The notes below the pieces were generated by a model, which searched no databases, was not told the DNA's origin, and was given only the letters and a program-made list of their open reading frames with translations. The position numbers and the translations under genes were made by a program. Shown here in pieces: positions 16,880 to 25,829 of a stretch of DNA of 64,000 bases. Positions within the stretch are counted from its first letter, which is position 1. Each line of letters starts with the position of its first letter. Origin of the DNA: Bog-756 sp963824645 (GTDB taxonomy: Bacteria; Actinomycetota; Acidimicrobiia; Acidimicrobiales; RAAP-2); contig CAWGQC010000004.1 of assembly GCA_963824645.1 (NCBI GenBank), forward strand, positions 62,001 to 126,000, written 5' to 3'.

Positions 16880-17116
16880 GTGGACGTGCGTATCGGAATC
16901 GTTCAATCGATGAAGGAACTCGACATCGAGCTGCCCGAGGATGCGGACCGCGACAAGGTCCTGTCCGACATCGAGACCGCGCTCGCCCAGGACGGCACCA
17001 TCCTCTGGCTCACCGACCGCAAAGGGCGCCAGGTGGGCGTGCCGGTGGGCAAGGTGGCCTACGTCGAGGTGGATCCGCCCACATCGGCCCGTCAGGTCGG
17101 TTTCGGGATCTCCTGA
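16880..17116 (+). CDS. DUF3107 family protein
   Basis: A 78-residue protein beginning VDVRIGIVQSMKELDIELPE and containing TALAQDGTILWLTDRKGRQV and VPVGKVAYVEVDPP. This is the small actinobacterial DUF3107 family, of unknown function. GTG at 16880 is preceded by GAGAGGAG with a spacing of about nine. Stands just upstream of two ArsA-like ATPase genes, a gene order I recognise as common in Actinobacteria, and may be co-transcribed with them. Confidence 0.85.
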   Translation: MDVRIGIVQSMKELDIELPEDADRDKVLSDIETALAQDGTILWLTDRKGRQVGVPVGKVAYVEVDPPTSARQVGFGIS

Positions 17117-17174
17117 CTCGTACCCTCCGTCGAACGCCTCCGGGCGTGGGCCCCTCCGCCGCCATGTCGACCGG

Positions 17175-18122
17175 ATGAGCGCGCTCCTCGATCTCAAGCT
17201 GCTCTTCGTCACCGGCAAGGGCGGAGTGGGCAAGACCACCGTGGCGTCGGCCCTGGCCCTGTTCGCCTCTCAACGCGGTAAGCGCGTCCTCATCTGCGAG
17301 GTCGACGCCAAAGGAGACGTCGCCGGCTTCTATGAGGCGGCGCCGACCACTTTTCAGGAGAAGGAAATCCTGCCCGGCCTCTTCGCCATGACCATGGACA
17401 CCGAGGCCTCGTTGCGCGAGTACCTCAAGCTCCAGCTGCGCATCCCCGTCGCCGGGCGGATCGGTCCTTTGGCCAAGGCCTTCGACTTCGTGGCCACCGC
17501 CGCCCCCGGCGTGCGCGAGATCCTGACCGTGGGCAAACCGGTCTACGAGGTGCGGGAGCGTCACTACGACCTGGTGGTGGTGGACGCCCCCGCCTCGGGT
17601 CACATCATCGGCCTTCTGGCCGCACCCCAGGCCATCAACAATCTGGTCAAGGTCGGACTCATCCGTTCCCAGACCGACTGGCTGCTCGAGATCCTGTCCG
17701 ACACCCGGACCACCGGGTTGGTGGCCGTGTGCACGCCGGAGGAGATGCCGGTCAACGAGACGGTCGAGCTGGCCCACCGGCTGAAGGAGGAGACCACCGT
17801 CCAACTGTCGGCGGTGGTGGTCAACCGGGTACTGCCCGAGCTCTTCGGCCGCCAGGAGGAAAAGGTGTTCGACGCTCTGGCCACCCCACCGGCGTCGACC
17901 ACCCTCGACGATCTGGTGGGCGGCGACGCCGGTCCCCTTCTGGACGCCGCCCGCCTGGCCGTCACCATGCGTCGCACCCGCTCGACCCACCTCGAACGTC
18001 TGCGCCACAGCATCGACAAATCGGTGCCCATGCTCTACCTCCCCTATCTGTTCACCCGGTCGCACGGACTGCGGACCACCCGTCAGGTGGCCGCCTCGTT
18101 GGGCGAGGAGCTGGGCTACTGA
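17175..18122 (+). CDS. ArsA/GET3-family ATPase (first of a pair)
   Basis: A 315-residue P-loop ATPase with KLLFVTGKGGVGKTTVASAL near the N-terminus and LVVVDAPASGH as the Walker B/switch region. It lacks the second ATPase half of E. coli ArsA and no arsenite-binding cysteines are visible, so arsenic resistance is unlikely. Actinobacterial genomes usually carry two neighbouring ArsA-like genes that may act as a heterodimer. The stop overlaps the start of the partner by one base (TGATG), so they are translationally coupled. Confidence 0.85.
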   Translation: MSALLDLKLLFVTGKGGVGKTTVASALALFASQRGKRVLICEVDAKGDVAGFYEAAPTTFQEKEILPGLFAMTMDTEASLREYLKLQLRIPVAGRIGPLAKAFDFVATAAPGVREILTVGKPVYEVRERHYDLVVVDAPASGHIIGLLAAPQAINNLVKVGLIRSQTDWLLEILSDTRTTGLVAVCTPEEMPVNETVELAHRLKEETTVQLSAVVVNRVLPELFGRQEEKVFDALATPPASTTLDDLVGGDAGPLLDAARLAVTMRRTRSTHLERLRHSIDKSVPMLYLPYLFTRSHGLRTTRQVAASLGEELGY

Positions 18123-19372
18123 TGGCCCCCGGACGTAGCGGGCGGCGGGGACGGTCAGCCGATCAGCCCGACCCGGCGTCGCCGTCGGCCAACCCGTCGG
18201 CCGGGGGCGGGTCGATGGACGGGCTCCTCGCCACCAAGGAGATCGTGGTGGCCTGCGGACCGGGGGGCGTGGGCAAGACGACCACGGCTGCCGCCGCCGC
18301 CGTCATGGCCGCCATCCGGCACGGTTCCAAGGTGCTGGTCCTCACCATCGACCCGGCCAAGCGGCTGGCCGACGCCCTCGGTCTCGACGGCATCGGCAAT
18401 ACCGAGCACCGCGTCCCCGACGAGGCCTTCCGCCAGGCCGGCATCAAGCCGAGGGGCCAGTTGTGGGCGGCCATGCTCGACACCAAGGAGTCGTGGGACG
18501 CCCTCATCCGTCGGCACGCACCCGACCAACAGGCCAGGGACGAGATTTTGGCCAACCCTCTGTACCAGAACATCGCCGGTCGGTTCGTCCAGAGCCACGA
18601 CTACATCGCCATGGAGCGTCTCTACGAGATCCATTCGGACAGCGACTACGACCTCATCGTGGTGGACACCCCGCCCACCCGGAACGCTCTCGATTTCCTC
18701 GACGCCCCCCAACGCATGGCCGACTTCTTCTCGTCACGCCTCCTGCGGTGGCTGATCGTGCCCTACCGATCGCGCCTGGTCAACGTAGCCACCCGGCCCT
18801 TCTACCAGGTGGCCGATCGCATCCTGGGCACCGAGTTCCTGGCTGACATCGCCGAGTTCTTCATCCTCTTCCAGTCCATGTACGACGGTTTCGTCGAGCG
18901 CTCCGAAGCGGTGGGCCGCCTCCTGTCGGACCGCCGGACCACCTTCATGGTGGTGTCCACCCTCGAGGCGGTCCCCCTGCGGGAGGCTGAATTCTTCGCC
19001 GAACAGCTCACCGCCCGCCGCCTCCATCTGGGGGCGATGGTCCTCAACAAGGTCCTCCCGCTGTACCTGCGCGATCCGGCCGGGGCCATCGTGGCCGAGG
19101 CCATGCGGGACAGGGCGGGGGAGTTGGCGGCCGGCTTGGCGCCCGAGCTCGGCCAGCGTGCCCCCGACCTCGGGGACGTCGACCAGATCGCCCGGGTCCT
19201 GACCGAGGTGGCCGAGAGCTACCTCAACTTCCAGGTGGTGGCCGTGCGGGAGATGGAGGAGCGGTCGATGCTCTCGGTCGTTCCCGATGTGGTGGCCACG
19301 GTTCCCTTCTTCGACTCGGATCTCTACGACCTGGCCGGTCTGGTGAGGTTGGGGGAGCAGATCTGGGAGTGA
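18122..19372 (+). CDS. ArsA/GET3-family ATPase (second of a pair)
   Basis: A 416-residue partner of the preceding ATPase. After a 35-residue Gly/Ser/Pro-rich N-terminus comes VVACGPGGVGKTTTAAAAAV, then LTIDPAKRLADALG (the characteristic DPA switch I of the ArsA group) and LIVVDTPPTRNALDF. The middle is hydrophobic (DRILGTEFLADIAEFFILFQ), as in target-protein-binding parts of GET3-like proteins. Whether it targets membrane proteins or has another role is unknown. Confidence 0.85.
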   Translation: MAPGRSGRRGRSADQPDPASPSANPSAGGGSMDGLLATKEIVVACGPGGVGKTTTAAAAAVMAAIRHGSKVLVLTIDPAKRLADALGLDGIGNTEHRVPDEAFRQAGIKPRGQLWAAMLDTKESWDALIRRHAPDQQARDEILANPLYQNIAGRFVQSHDYIAMERLYEIHSDSDYDLIVVDTPPTRNALDFLDAPQRMADFFSSRLLRWLIVPYRSRLVNVATRPFYQVADRILGTEFLADIAEFFILFQSMYDGFVERSEAVGRLLSDRRTTFMVVSTLEAVPLREAEFFAEQLTARRLHLGAMVLNKVLPLYLRDPAGAIVAEAMRDRAGELAAGLAPELGQRAPDLGDVDQIARVLTEVAESYLNFQVVAVREMEERSMLSVVPDVVATVPFFDSDLYDLAGLVRLGEQIWE

Positions 19373-19401
19373 CCGGCGGCAACAGGGTCGGCGGCCTGCC
19401 T

Positions 19402-19407
19402 TACGAT
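19402..19407 (+). promoter_or_regulatory. -10 box TACGAT of the O-methyltransferase gene
   Basis: TACGAT ends eight bases before the ATG at 19416. No ribosome binding sequence lies between, so the message is probably leaderless, independent of the ATPase pair upstream. Confidence 0.4.
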
Positions 19408-19415
19408 GGCTGCCC

Positions 19416-20060
19416 ATGACCGATATCGTCGATCCCACTCTCGAGGCCTATGCCTCTGAACACACCACCGCTCCACCGCCGTTCCTGGAGGCGCTGGCCT
19501 CCGATCTGGTGGCCACCTTGGAGTTCCCGGGCATGATGGTGGGCCGGCTCGAGGGCCGGTACCTCGAGATGCTGACCTTCGCCCTGGGGGCGCGGTCGGT
19601 GCTCGAGATCGGGACCTTCGGCGGCTATTCCGCCCTCTCGATGGCGGCGGGCCTGGCCCCGGACGGCCGGATCACCAGCTGTGAGATCTCGCCCGTGCAC
19701 GCCGAGTTCGCCCGTCGTCACATCGCCGCCAGTCCCTACGCCGAGCGGATCGAGGTGGTGGTGGGCCCGGCCATCGAGACCATCGCCACCCTGGCCGGGC
19801 CCTTCGACCTGGTCTTCATCGACGCCGACAAGGCCGCCTACCCGGACTACTTCGAAGCCGTCCTGCCCAAGCTGTCGCCCCGCGGCCTGATCGCCGCCGA
19901 CAACACCCTGTGGAGCGGTCGAATCCTGGACCCCACGGATCAGAGCGACGACACCGTCGCTCTCCGCCGCTTCAACGACGCGTTGGCCGTGGACCCACGG
20001 GTGGTGGTCGTCCAGACGACGGTGCGCGACGGGGTCACCCTCATCCGTCGGGTCGACTAA
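19416..20060 (+). CDS. Class I SAM-dependent O-methyltransferase (caffeoyl-CoA/catechol type)
   Basis: A 214-residue enzyme of the O-methyltransferase 3 family. Motif I is VLEIGTFGGYSALSMA, motif II/III region TSCEISPVHAEFARRH, and the metal-binding FDLVFIDADKAAYPDYFEA (core FIDADK) is followed by ADNTLWSGRI. These metal-dependent enzymes methylate catechol-like hydroxyls; the natural substrate here is unknown. The next gene starts 18 bases downstream, so they may form an operon. Confidence 0.9.
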   Translation: MTDIVDPTLEAYASEHTTAPPPFLEALASDLVATLEFPGMMVGRLEGRYLEMLTFALGARSVLEIGTFGGYSALSMAAGLAPDGRITSCEISPVHAEFARRHIAASPYAERIEVVVGPAIETIATLAGPFDLVFIDADKAAYPDYFEAVLPKLSPRGLIAADNTLWSGRILDPTDQSDDTVALRRFNDALAVDPRVVVVQTTVRDGVTLIRRVD

Positions 20061-20077
20061 GCCGGGCGACTGAGAGC

Positions 20078-20971
20078 GTGCTCGACTACCACCTCCATCT
20101 GTGGCCCCACTCGCAGAGCGATGCCGAGACAACCGTCGAGCAGGTGGCGGCCTACTGCGCCCGGGCGGCGGCGGCCGGCGTCACCGAAATCGCCGTCACC
20201 GAGCACCTCTTCCGTTTCACCCAGGCCAAGGATCTCCTCGGGGGGTTCTGGAACGATCTGCCCGGTGAGGCCCTCCGGCCCGGTATGGCCGCTTACTGGG
20301 ATCATCACGCCCGGGTGGACCTGGACGACTACGTGGAGGTGGTCGAGGCGGTCAAGGCTGAAGGACTCCCCGTCGTCCTCGGCCTGGAGGTCGACTTCTA
20401 CCAGGGGAGGATGGACGAGGTCGGTCGCCTCCTGGCCGGCTATCCCTTCGACGTGCTCCTCGGCTCGGTCCACTGGTTGGGGGCCTGGCGCTTCGACGTG
20501 CTCAACGATCCCCAGGTGATGGCCGAGTGGGACGTCCGCCAGATCGATCAGGTGTGGGACGAGTACACCCGCGCCCTGGAGGAGTTGGCCGCCTCGGGGG
20601 TGTGCGACGTCCTGGCCCATCCCGACCTGATCAAGATCGCCCGACGGGTGCCGGCGGTTCCCGACGAGTTCTACGACCGGATGACCGAAGCGGCGGTGGG
20701 CTCGGGCATGGCCGCCGAGCTCTCGTCGGCCGGGTGGCGGAAACCGATCGGCGAGGAGTACCCGGCCCCTCCTCTGCTCCGGCGCCTCGTCGCGGCCGGC
20801 GTGCCCCTCACCACCGCTTCGGACGCCCACAGCCTGCCCGATGTGGCCGACCGGGCCGAGGACATGCGTGGCCTCCTGCGCGCCGCCGGTGTCACCGGTC
20901 TGCAGGGGTTCCGGGATCGCAAAGCCCATCCTGTGCCGGTGGAACCGTCGGGGGACGGGGGTGACCGGTGA
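20078..20971 (+). CDS. PHP-domain phosphoesterase, histidinol-phosphatase (HisK)-like
   Basis: A 297-residue PHP protein. Metal-binding residues are visible in DYHLHLWPHS, VTEHLFRF, GLEVDF, SVHWLG, LAHPDLIK and TASDAHS, the usual order of PHP motifs. Histidinol-phosphate phosphatase is the commonest activity for this subgroup, but no other his genes lie nearby, so another phosphomonoester is possible. GTG at 20078 (VLDYHLHLW) was chosen because it begins just before the first metal motif; its stop overlaps the next gene (GTGA). Confidence 0.82.
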   Translation: MLDYHLHLWPHSQSDAETTVEQVAAYCARAAAAGVTEIAVTEHLFRFTQAKDLLGGFWNDLPGEALRPGMAAYWDHHARVDLDDYVEVVEAVKAEGLPVVLGLEVDFYQGRMDEVGRLLAGYPFDVLLGSVHWLGAWRFDVLNDPQVMAEWDVRQIDQVWDEYTRALEELAASGVCDVLAHPDLIKIARRVPAVPDEFYDRMTEAAVGSGMAAELSSAGWRKPIGEEYPAPPLLRRLVAAGVPLTTASDAHSLPDVADRAEDMRGLLRAAGVTGLQGFRDRKAHPVPVEPSGDGGDR

Positions 20972-22491
20972 CCACCCCGGCCGAGCTCGCCTTCCAGCGC
21001 ACCAGCCTCGACGACTTCCAGCTCGGTCATCTCCAGCGGCTGCTCGGGACCTGGGGCATTCTGGCCGACTTCTCCTTTTCCGATCTGGTCCTGCTGGCTC
21101 CCATGGCGGCCAGCACCGGCTCCGCCGACGAGACCACCCTGGTCGTCCTGGGACAGATGCGTCCGTCCAACAGCGCCACCGTGGTCCAGCACGACCTGGT
21201 GGGGCAGACCGTCGACGCCACCGGTTGGCCCCAGGCCATCGTCACCATCGAGTCGGGGGAGGTGACCCGGGGGGAGATCGAGCTCGACTCGGGGGACGAA
21301 CCGGTCCGGTTGCACTGCATCCCGGTCCGCTGCGAGGGCCGGTTGGTGGCCGTGTTGGCCCGGCTGTCCGCCGGGGCCGGACGTCGGCCCGGGCATCTCG
21401 AGCGGACCTACCGAGACCTGTTCGAGCGCTTGGCCACCATGGTGGCCGAGTCAACCTTCCCCTTCCCCAGTGAAGAGGTGGCCACCGAGGAGGCCCCCCG
21501 GGTGGGTGACGGTGTGGTGCTGGTCGACGAGGAGGGTCAGGTGCGTTACGCCTCGCCCAACGCCACCAACGCACTCCACCGTATGGGCATGTACTCCCAC
21601 ATCGAAGGCCGTCGTCTGACCGAGCTGGGTATCGAGGAATCGGCCATCGAGTGGGCTCTGGCCTCGGCTCTCCCTGTCGTCGAGGAGGTGGAACGGCGAC
21701 CGGACGTGACGGTGTTGATCCACTGCATCCCGCTACTGGCCGACGGGAATGTGACCGGCTGTCTGGTCCTCTTGCGCGATGTGACCGACGTCCGCCGACT
21801 GGACCGCCTGCTGTTGTCCAAGGACGCGGCCATCCGTGAGGTCCATCACCGGGTCAAGAACAATCTGCAGACGATCTCAGCCCTTCTGCGCCTCCAGGCC
21901 CGCCGGCTTCCGCCCGGTGGGGGCCGGGTGGCGCTGTTCGAGGCGGAGCGCCGGGTGCGCTCCATCGCCATCGTCCACGAGATCCTCTCCCGTGAGCCCG
22001 GCGACCAGGTCCCCTTCGAGGAGATCGTGACCTCGTTGATCCGGATGGCCGAGGACTCGGTGGTGTTGTCCCGCAAGCTCTCGTTCGAGGTCATCGGCAG
22101 TTTGGGTGAGGTGCCGGCGGATGTGGCCACGCCGCTGGCCGTGGTGCTGGCCGAGCTCCTCCAGAACGCGGTGGAACATGCTTATCTCGACGCCGAGAAC
22201 GAGGACGACAGCGATGCCGACTCCCAGTCGGTCGGTCATATCGAGGTCCACCTGGTCAACGACCAGAGCGGCCTCACCCTGGCCGTGGCCGACGACGGTT
22301 CGGGCCTACCGGACGGCTTCGATATCGACGCGTCGGAGAGCCTCGGGCTCTCGATCGTCCGCGACCTGGTGCGCAGTCAGCTCGACGGCACCATCACCAT
22401 GCGCAACCGCGACCAGGTCCAAGGTGGACAGAAGGGCACGGTGGTGGCCATCGAACTGCCGACCCCCGATGCGGACCGGGTCGACCTCTGA
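20968..22491 (+). CDS. Sensor histidine kinase, HisKA_2 type (PdtaS-like)
   Basis: A 507-residue soluble kinase. N-terminal about 150 residues look like the GAF-like H_kinase_N domain of PdtaS, followed by a PAS-like domain (VLVDEEGQVRYASPNATNAL). The H-box is REVHHRVKNNLQTISALLRL with the phosphorylated His at about 293/294, and the ATPase part has LLQNAVEHAY and VADDGSGLPDG. No membrane spans. PdtaS kinases usually signal to an ANTAR-type RNA-binding regulator; no such gene is in the window. Overlaps the PHP gene by four bases. Confidence 0.9.
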   Translation: MTTPAELAFQRTSLDDFQLGHLQRLLGTWGILADFSFSDLVLLAPMAASTGSADETTLVVLGQMRPSNSATVVQHDLVGQTVDATGWPQAIVTIESGEVTRGEIELDSGDEPVRLHCIPVRCEGRLVAVLARLSAGAGRRPGHLERTYRDLFERLATMVAESTFPFPSEEVATEEAPRVGDGVVLVDEEGQVRYASPNATNALHRMGMYSHIEGRRLTELGIEESAIEWALASALPVVEEVERRPDVTVLIHCIPLLADGNVTGCLVLLRDVTDVRRLDRLLLSKDAAIREVHHRVKNNLQTISALLRLQARRLPPGGGRVALFEAERRVRSIAIVHEILSREPGDQVPFEEIVTSLIRMAEDSVVLSRKLSFEVIGSLGEVPADVATPLAVVLAELLQNAVEHAYLDAENEDDSDADSQSVGHIEVHLVNDQSGLTLAVADDGSGLPDGFDIDASESLGLSIVRDLVRSQLDGTITMRNRDQVQGGQKGTVVAIELPTPDADRVDL

Positions 22492-22651
22492 ACCGCATCG
22501 CTCGACCCGCCGGGCCCGTCTCCGAGGAACCCTGATCGGAGTGACCCGGGGACCCCGCGACCAGGATCAGAGGCGACGGTCAGTAGGAACGGTCGAGAAG
22601 GAAAAACGAGAAGGAAAAGGAGTGACAGCCGGTGGGGCGGGAGGGGACTGC

Positions 22652-22933
22652 TCAGCTGGCGTGCCGCCGGGCGGCCAGCCACGATTTGCGCAGTTTGCGG
22701 CGCTCCTCTTCGGAGGTGCCCCCCCACACGCCCGACTCCTGGTTGGTGGCCAGGGCGAAGTCGAGACAGGGCTCGAGGGCGTCACACCCACGGCAGACCC
22801 GCTTGGCCGCCTCGATCTGGTCGACGGCCGGGCCGGTGCTCCCGATCGGGAAGAAGAGATCGGGTTCGGTGGACCGGCAGGCGGCCAGCTGCCGCCAATC
22901 ACCGTCGTCCCAATCGACCGTTCGGTTCCACAT
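22652..22933 (-). CDS. WhiB-family Fe-S transcriptional regulator
   Basis: A 93-residue Wbl protein. The four cluster ligands are in AACRST, VCRGC and EPCLDFA, followed by GVWGGTSEEERRKLRK, the G-[VI]-W-G-G turn and basic DNA/sigma-contact tail. Starts at ATG 22933 (MWNRTVDWDDGDW). Wbl proteins bind the vegetative sigma factor and work as redox-responsive regulators, and they occur only in Actinobacteria and their phages. Which Wbl class this belongs to cannot be settled by eye. Confidence 0.92.
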   Translation of the reverse strand: MWNRTVDWDDGDWRQLAACRSTEPDLFFPIGSTGPAVDQIEAAKRVCRGCDALEPCLDFALATNQESGVWGGTSEEERRKLRKSWLAARRHAS

Positions 22934-23052
22934 GAGGGCCACGACGATTCCTCCGCTCCCGTTTCTTTGGGCGACTGTTGACGATTCCTTCTTGTGATCT
23001 CTTTCACATAGCTCGGCGCACCATGTCACCGGCTGCTCAGGGATCGTTCATT

Positions 23053-23081
23053 ACAGTAACCACCGGCACCCTTGGTTGCAA
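23053..23081 (-). promoter_or_regulatory. Candidate whiB promoter, TTGCAA-N17-TACTGT
   Basis: On the minus strand a -35-like TTGCAA (complement of 23076-23081) is separated by exactly 17 bases from TACTGT (complement of 23053-23058). The implied transcript has a leader of about 110 bases before the whiB ATG, in a locally AT-richer stretch. Confidence 0.5.
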
Positions 23082-23159
23082 GTAGTTTTGTGTCCTCATC
23101 CGTGCCTTTTCCGCCCCCATTCGGGCACCACGGGGCCCGACGAGGAGGGATGTTCGGCC

Positions 23160-23888
23160 ATGGGATCGATCGCCATCCAGGCCCACCGGGGCAGCCCCGA
23201 CCCGGGCGCCGGCATCGCCGAAAACACCCTCCCGTCCTTCATGCGGGCCCGTGACCTGGGCGCCGACGGCGTAGAGCTCGATGTGCGGATGACAGCCGAC
23301 GGGGCCCTGGCCGTCCACCACGATCCGGTCATCGCCGGCGTGGGAACGGTGGCCGAGCTGTCCACGTCGGCCCTGCCCCCGTCGGTCCCCCTGCTGGCCT
23401 CGGCCCTCGATGTCTGCGAGGGGATGGTGGTCAACATCGAGATCAAGAACCTGCCCGGTGAACCCGGCTTCGACCCGGACAACGGCATCGCCGATGCGGT
23501 GGTCGACCTGGTGAGAGCGGTGGGTCGGGCCACCAGGGTGGTGGTCTCCTGTTTCTGGCCGGTGGTATTGGACTCCGTCCGCCGGGCTGATCCCGACCTG
23601 GCCACCGGGTTGCTCTTGGCCACCTGGTTCGATCCCGACCAGGCCGTGGACACCGCCCTGGCCCACGGCTGCACCGCCATCCACCCCCATCGTGACCTGG
23701 TCAGCGCCACGCTGGTCGACCGGGCCCATCAGGCCGATCTGGCTGTGGCCACCTGGACGGTCAACGACCGATCGGACCTGCTGTCCGTCCAGGCAGCCGG
23801 CGTCGATACCGTCATCAGCGATGACGTTGCCCTGGCCAAGGCCACCGTGGGCCACCCCCGGGACCCCGGGCCGACGCCGGGGTCCTGA
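23160..23888 (+). CDS. Glycerophosphoryl diester phosphodiesterase family protein
   Basis: A 242-residue TIM-barrel enzyme that hydrolyses glycerophosphodiesters to glycerol 3-phosphate and an alcohol. The catalytic HRG...EN pair is in QAHRGSPDP and AENTLPSF, metal ligands are in VELDVRMTADG and VVHHD-type VHHDPVI, and NIEIKN and TWTVND follow. No signal peptide, so it probably acts in the cytoplasm. ATG at 23160 is preceded by GAGGAGGGATG. Confidence 0.9.
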   Translation: MGSIAIQAHRGSPDPGAGIAENTLPSFMRARDLGADGVELDVRMTADGALAVHHDPVIAGVGTVAELSTSALPPSVPLLASALDVCEGMVVNIEIKNLPGEPGFDPDNGIADAVVDLVRAVGRATRVVVSCFWPVVLDSVRRADPDLATGLLLATWFDPDQAVDTALAHGCTAIHPHRDLVSATLVDRAHQADLAVATWTVNDRSDLLSVQAAGVDTVISDDVALAKATVGHPRDPGPTPGS

Positions 23889-23944
23889 CCTGGGCAGGGG
23901 GCCCGATTGGTCGGACTCCCAGAATTCAACAACAATGCACGGCC

Positions 23945-24724
23945 ATGAACGTCGTTGTCTGTGTGAAGCAGATCCCCGATCCGGCCGCTCCACCGGCTCT
24001 CGATCCGGGGACGAAGAACCTTGTCCGAGAGGGGAAACTCATCCTCGACGACTCCGATTCCTACGGTGTGGAGATGGCCCTGCAGCTGGCCGACGCGGCC
24101 GGCGGGGGGGATGTCACGCTGGTGTCGATGGCCCCCAACGGGGAGACGTCGGGACTGCGCACCGCCCTGGCCATGGGGGCGGCCAAGGCCATTCTCATCA
24201 GCGATGAAGCCCTGGCCGGCACCGATGCCCTGGGCACGGCCAAGGTGCTGGCGGCGGCCATCCGCCGGGCCGAGCCCGACCTCGTCCTGGCCGCCACCGA
24301 GTCGACGGACGGCTACACGGGGACCGCCCCGGTCCAGATCGCCGAACTGCTCGGTTTCCCCTCGGTCACCTTCGCCAAAAAGGTGGAGGTCACCGGCGAC
24401 TCGGTCAAGGTTGAACGGCAGACCGAGGCCGGCTACGACGAGGTGGAGAGCCCCTTGCCGGCGGTGGTGACGGTGACCGCCGGTGTGGTCGAGCCCCGCT
24501 ACCCCTCCTTCAAGGGCATCATGGCGGCCAAGTCCAAGCCGGTCGAGACACTGACCGTGGCCGACCTGGGCATCGACGCCTCCGAGGTGGGGGCGACCGG
24601 AGCCCGTCAGGAGATCACGGCGGTGGCCGAGGCCGAAGCCCGCTCGGCCGGTGAGATCGTCACCGACGAGGGCGAGGGTTACCAGCGCGTCATCCAATTC
24701 CTCGAGCAACTGAAGGTCCTCTAG
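23945..24724 (+). CDS. etfB: Electron transfer flavoprotein, beta subunit
   Basis: A 259-residue subunit of the ETF heterodimer, which collects electrons from acyl-CoA dehydrogenases and passes them to the quinone pool. Seen: NVVVCVKQIPDP at the N-terminus, the adenine-nucleotide loop area GVEMALQLAD, and VLAATESTDGYTGTAPVQIA. Followed by etfA after 26 bases containing AGGAGAGAAAG, so they form an operon. Confidence 0.95.
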   Translation: MNVVVCVKQIPDPAAPPALDPGTKNLVREGKLILDDSDSYGVEMALQLADAAGGGDVTLVSMAPNGETSGLRTALAMGAAKAILISDEALAGTDALGTAKVLAAAIRRAEPDLVLAATESTDGYTGTAPVQIAELLGFPSVTFAKKVEVTGDSVKVERQTEAGYDEVESPLPAVVTVTAGVVEPRYPSFKGIMAAKSKPVETLTVADLGIDASEVGATGARQEITAVAEAEARSAGEIVTDEGEGYQRVIQFLEQLKVL

Positions 24725-24750
24725 GGGATCGAGTAGGAGAGAAAGCACCT

Positions 24751-25722
24751 ATGTCTGTCGACACCATCTGGGTACTGGCCGAGCTGTCCGACGGCGCACC
24801 CATCACCACGTCCCTCGAGCTTCTGACCCGGGCCCGCTCCTTGGCCACCACCGTCGAGGCGGTGGCCTGGGGCGACGCCACCGCATCGGTGGCGGGCACA
24901 CTCGGTGAGTACGGGGCCACCTCTGTGCACGACGTCGGGGATCTGGCCGGCTCCCTGCCCGGCGCGCCGGTGGCCGCCGCCATCGCCGCCGCCGTGGCCG
25001 CCGGCCACGGACCCGACGCCGTCCTGTTTCCGGCCACCTACGACGGGCGCGACATCGCCGCCCGCCTGTCGGTCAAGCTCGACCGTCCGGTCCTGACCAA
25101 CGTGGTCGATCTCAACGTGGAGGACGGCACCCTGGTCACCACCCACGCCATCTTCGGCGGCAGTCAGATGGCCACGGCCAAATTCACGGCTGACGGACCG
25201 GGGATCTACGTGGTCCGGGCCAAGTCCTTCGCCGCCGAGGCCTCCGGCGGCGGACCGGCCGCCGTGGTGGCCGCCCCGGCACCCGACACCGGCGCCACCA
25301 GTGCCGCCAAAATCGTGGCTCGCCATGTGGAGGAGCGCACCGGACCCAAGCTCGACGAGGCCGACGTGGTCGTGTCGGGCGGACGGGGTCTCGGGGAGAA
25401 GGACAGTTACGCCCTCATCGAGGAGCTGGCCACCCTGCTCCACGGAGCGGCCGGAGCCAGCCGGGCCATCGTGGACGCCGGTTGGGTTCCCTACTCCCAC
25501 CAGGTGGGGCAGACCGGCAAGACGGTCAAGCCCACGGTGTACGTGGCCTGCGGGATTTCGGGCGCCACCCAACACCTGGTCGGGATGAAGAACTCGAAGA
25601 ACATCGTGGCCATCAACAAGGACCAGGACGCACCCATCTTCTCGGTGGCCGACCTCGGGATCGTCGGCGATGTGCACAAGGTGCTTCCCCAACTCATCGA
25701 GGCCATCAAAGCCCGGGGTTGA
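24751..25722 (+). CDS. etfA: Electron transfer flavoprotein, alpha subunit
   Basis: A 323-residue partner of EtfB that binds FAD. The C-terminal FAD domain is clear: VVSGGRGLGEKDSY, SRAIVDAGWVPYSHQVGQTG, and VACGISGATQHLVGMKNSKN with INKDQDAPIF. No acyl-CoA dehydrogenase or ETF:quinone oxidoreductase gene lies in the window. Followed directly by a 24-bp perfect palindrome likely to end the operon. Confidence 0.95.
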   Translation: MSVDTIWVLAELSDGAPITTSLELLTRARSLATTVEAVAWGDATASVAGTLGEYGATSVHDVGDLAGSLPGAPVAAAIAAAVAAGHGPDAVLFPATYDGRDIAARLSVKLDRPVLTNVVDLNVEDGTLVTTHAIFGGSQMATAKFTADGPGIYVVRAKSFAAEASGGGPAAVVAAPAPDTGATSAAKIVARHVEERTGPKLDEADVVVSGGRGLGEKDSYALIEELATLLHGAAGASRAIVDAGWVPYSHQVGQTGKTVKPTVYVACGISGATQHLVGMKNSKNIVAINKDQDAPIFSVADLGIVGDVHKVLPQLIEAIKARG

Positions 25723-25726
25723 TCGG

Positions 25727-25750
25727 CGGACCGACCGGCCGGTCGGTCCG
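25727..25750 (+). terminator. Perfect 24-bp palindrome after etfA, terminator-like hairpin
   Basis: CGGACCGACCGG directly joined to CCGGTCGGTCCG, beginning five bases after the etfA stop. It can form a 10-bp stem with a four-base loop. There is no T-run, so it may be a Rho-dependent or processing hairpin rather than a classic intrinsic terminator. Confidence 0.5.
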
Positions 25751-25820
25751 GGCGGACGAAGAGGAGCACCGCCGGCCGCTCCGACAGGCGGTCACCAGCC
25801 GCGATGTCGGGAGGGGGGCG

Positions 25821-25829
25821 TGGCATAAT
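25821..25829 (+). promoter_or_regulatory. Extended -10 promoter TG-G-CATAAT upstream of the acyltransferase gene
   Basis: CATAAT at 25824-25829 is preceded by TG at 25821, in an otherwise GC-rich 257-base gap. The transcript would have a leader of about 140 bases before the GTG at 25980. A possible 35-codon upstream ORF (GTG at 25864) lies in that leader, with no further support. Confidence 0.45.

Noticed and set aside
17175..19372. Arsenic resistance operon
   Set aside because: The ATPases are ArsA-like only by fold. No arsB, arsC or ArsR-type arsenic sensor lies nearby and no metalloid cysteines are visible.
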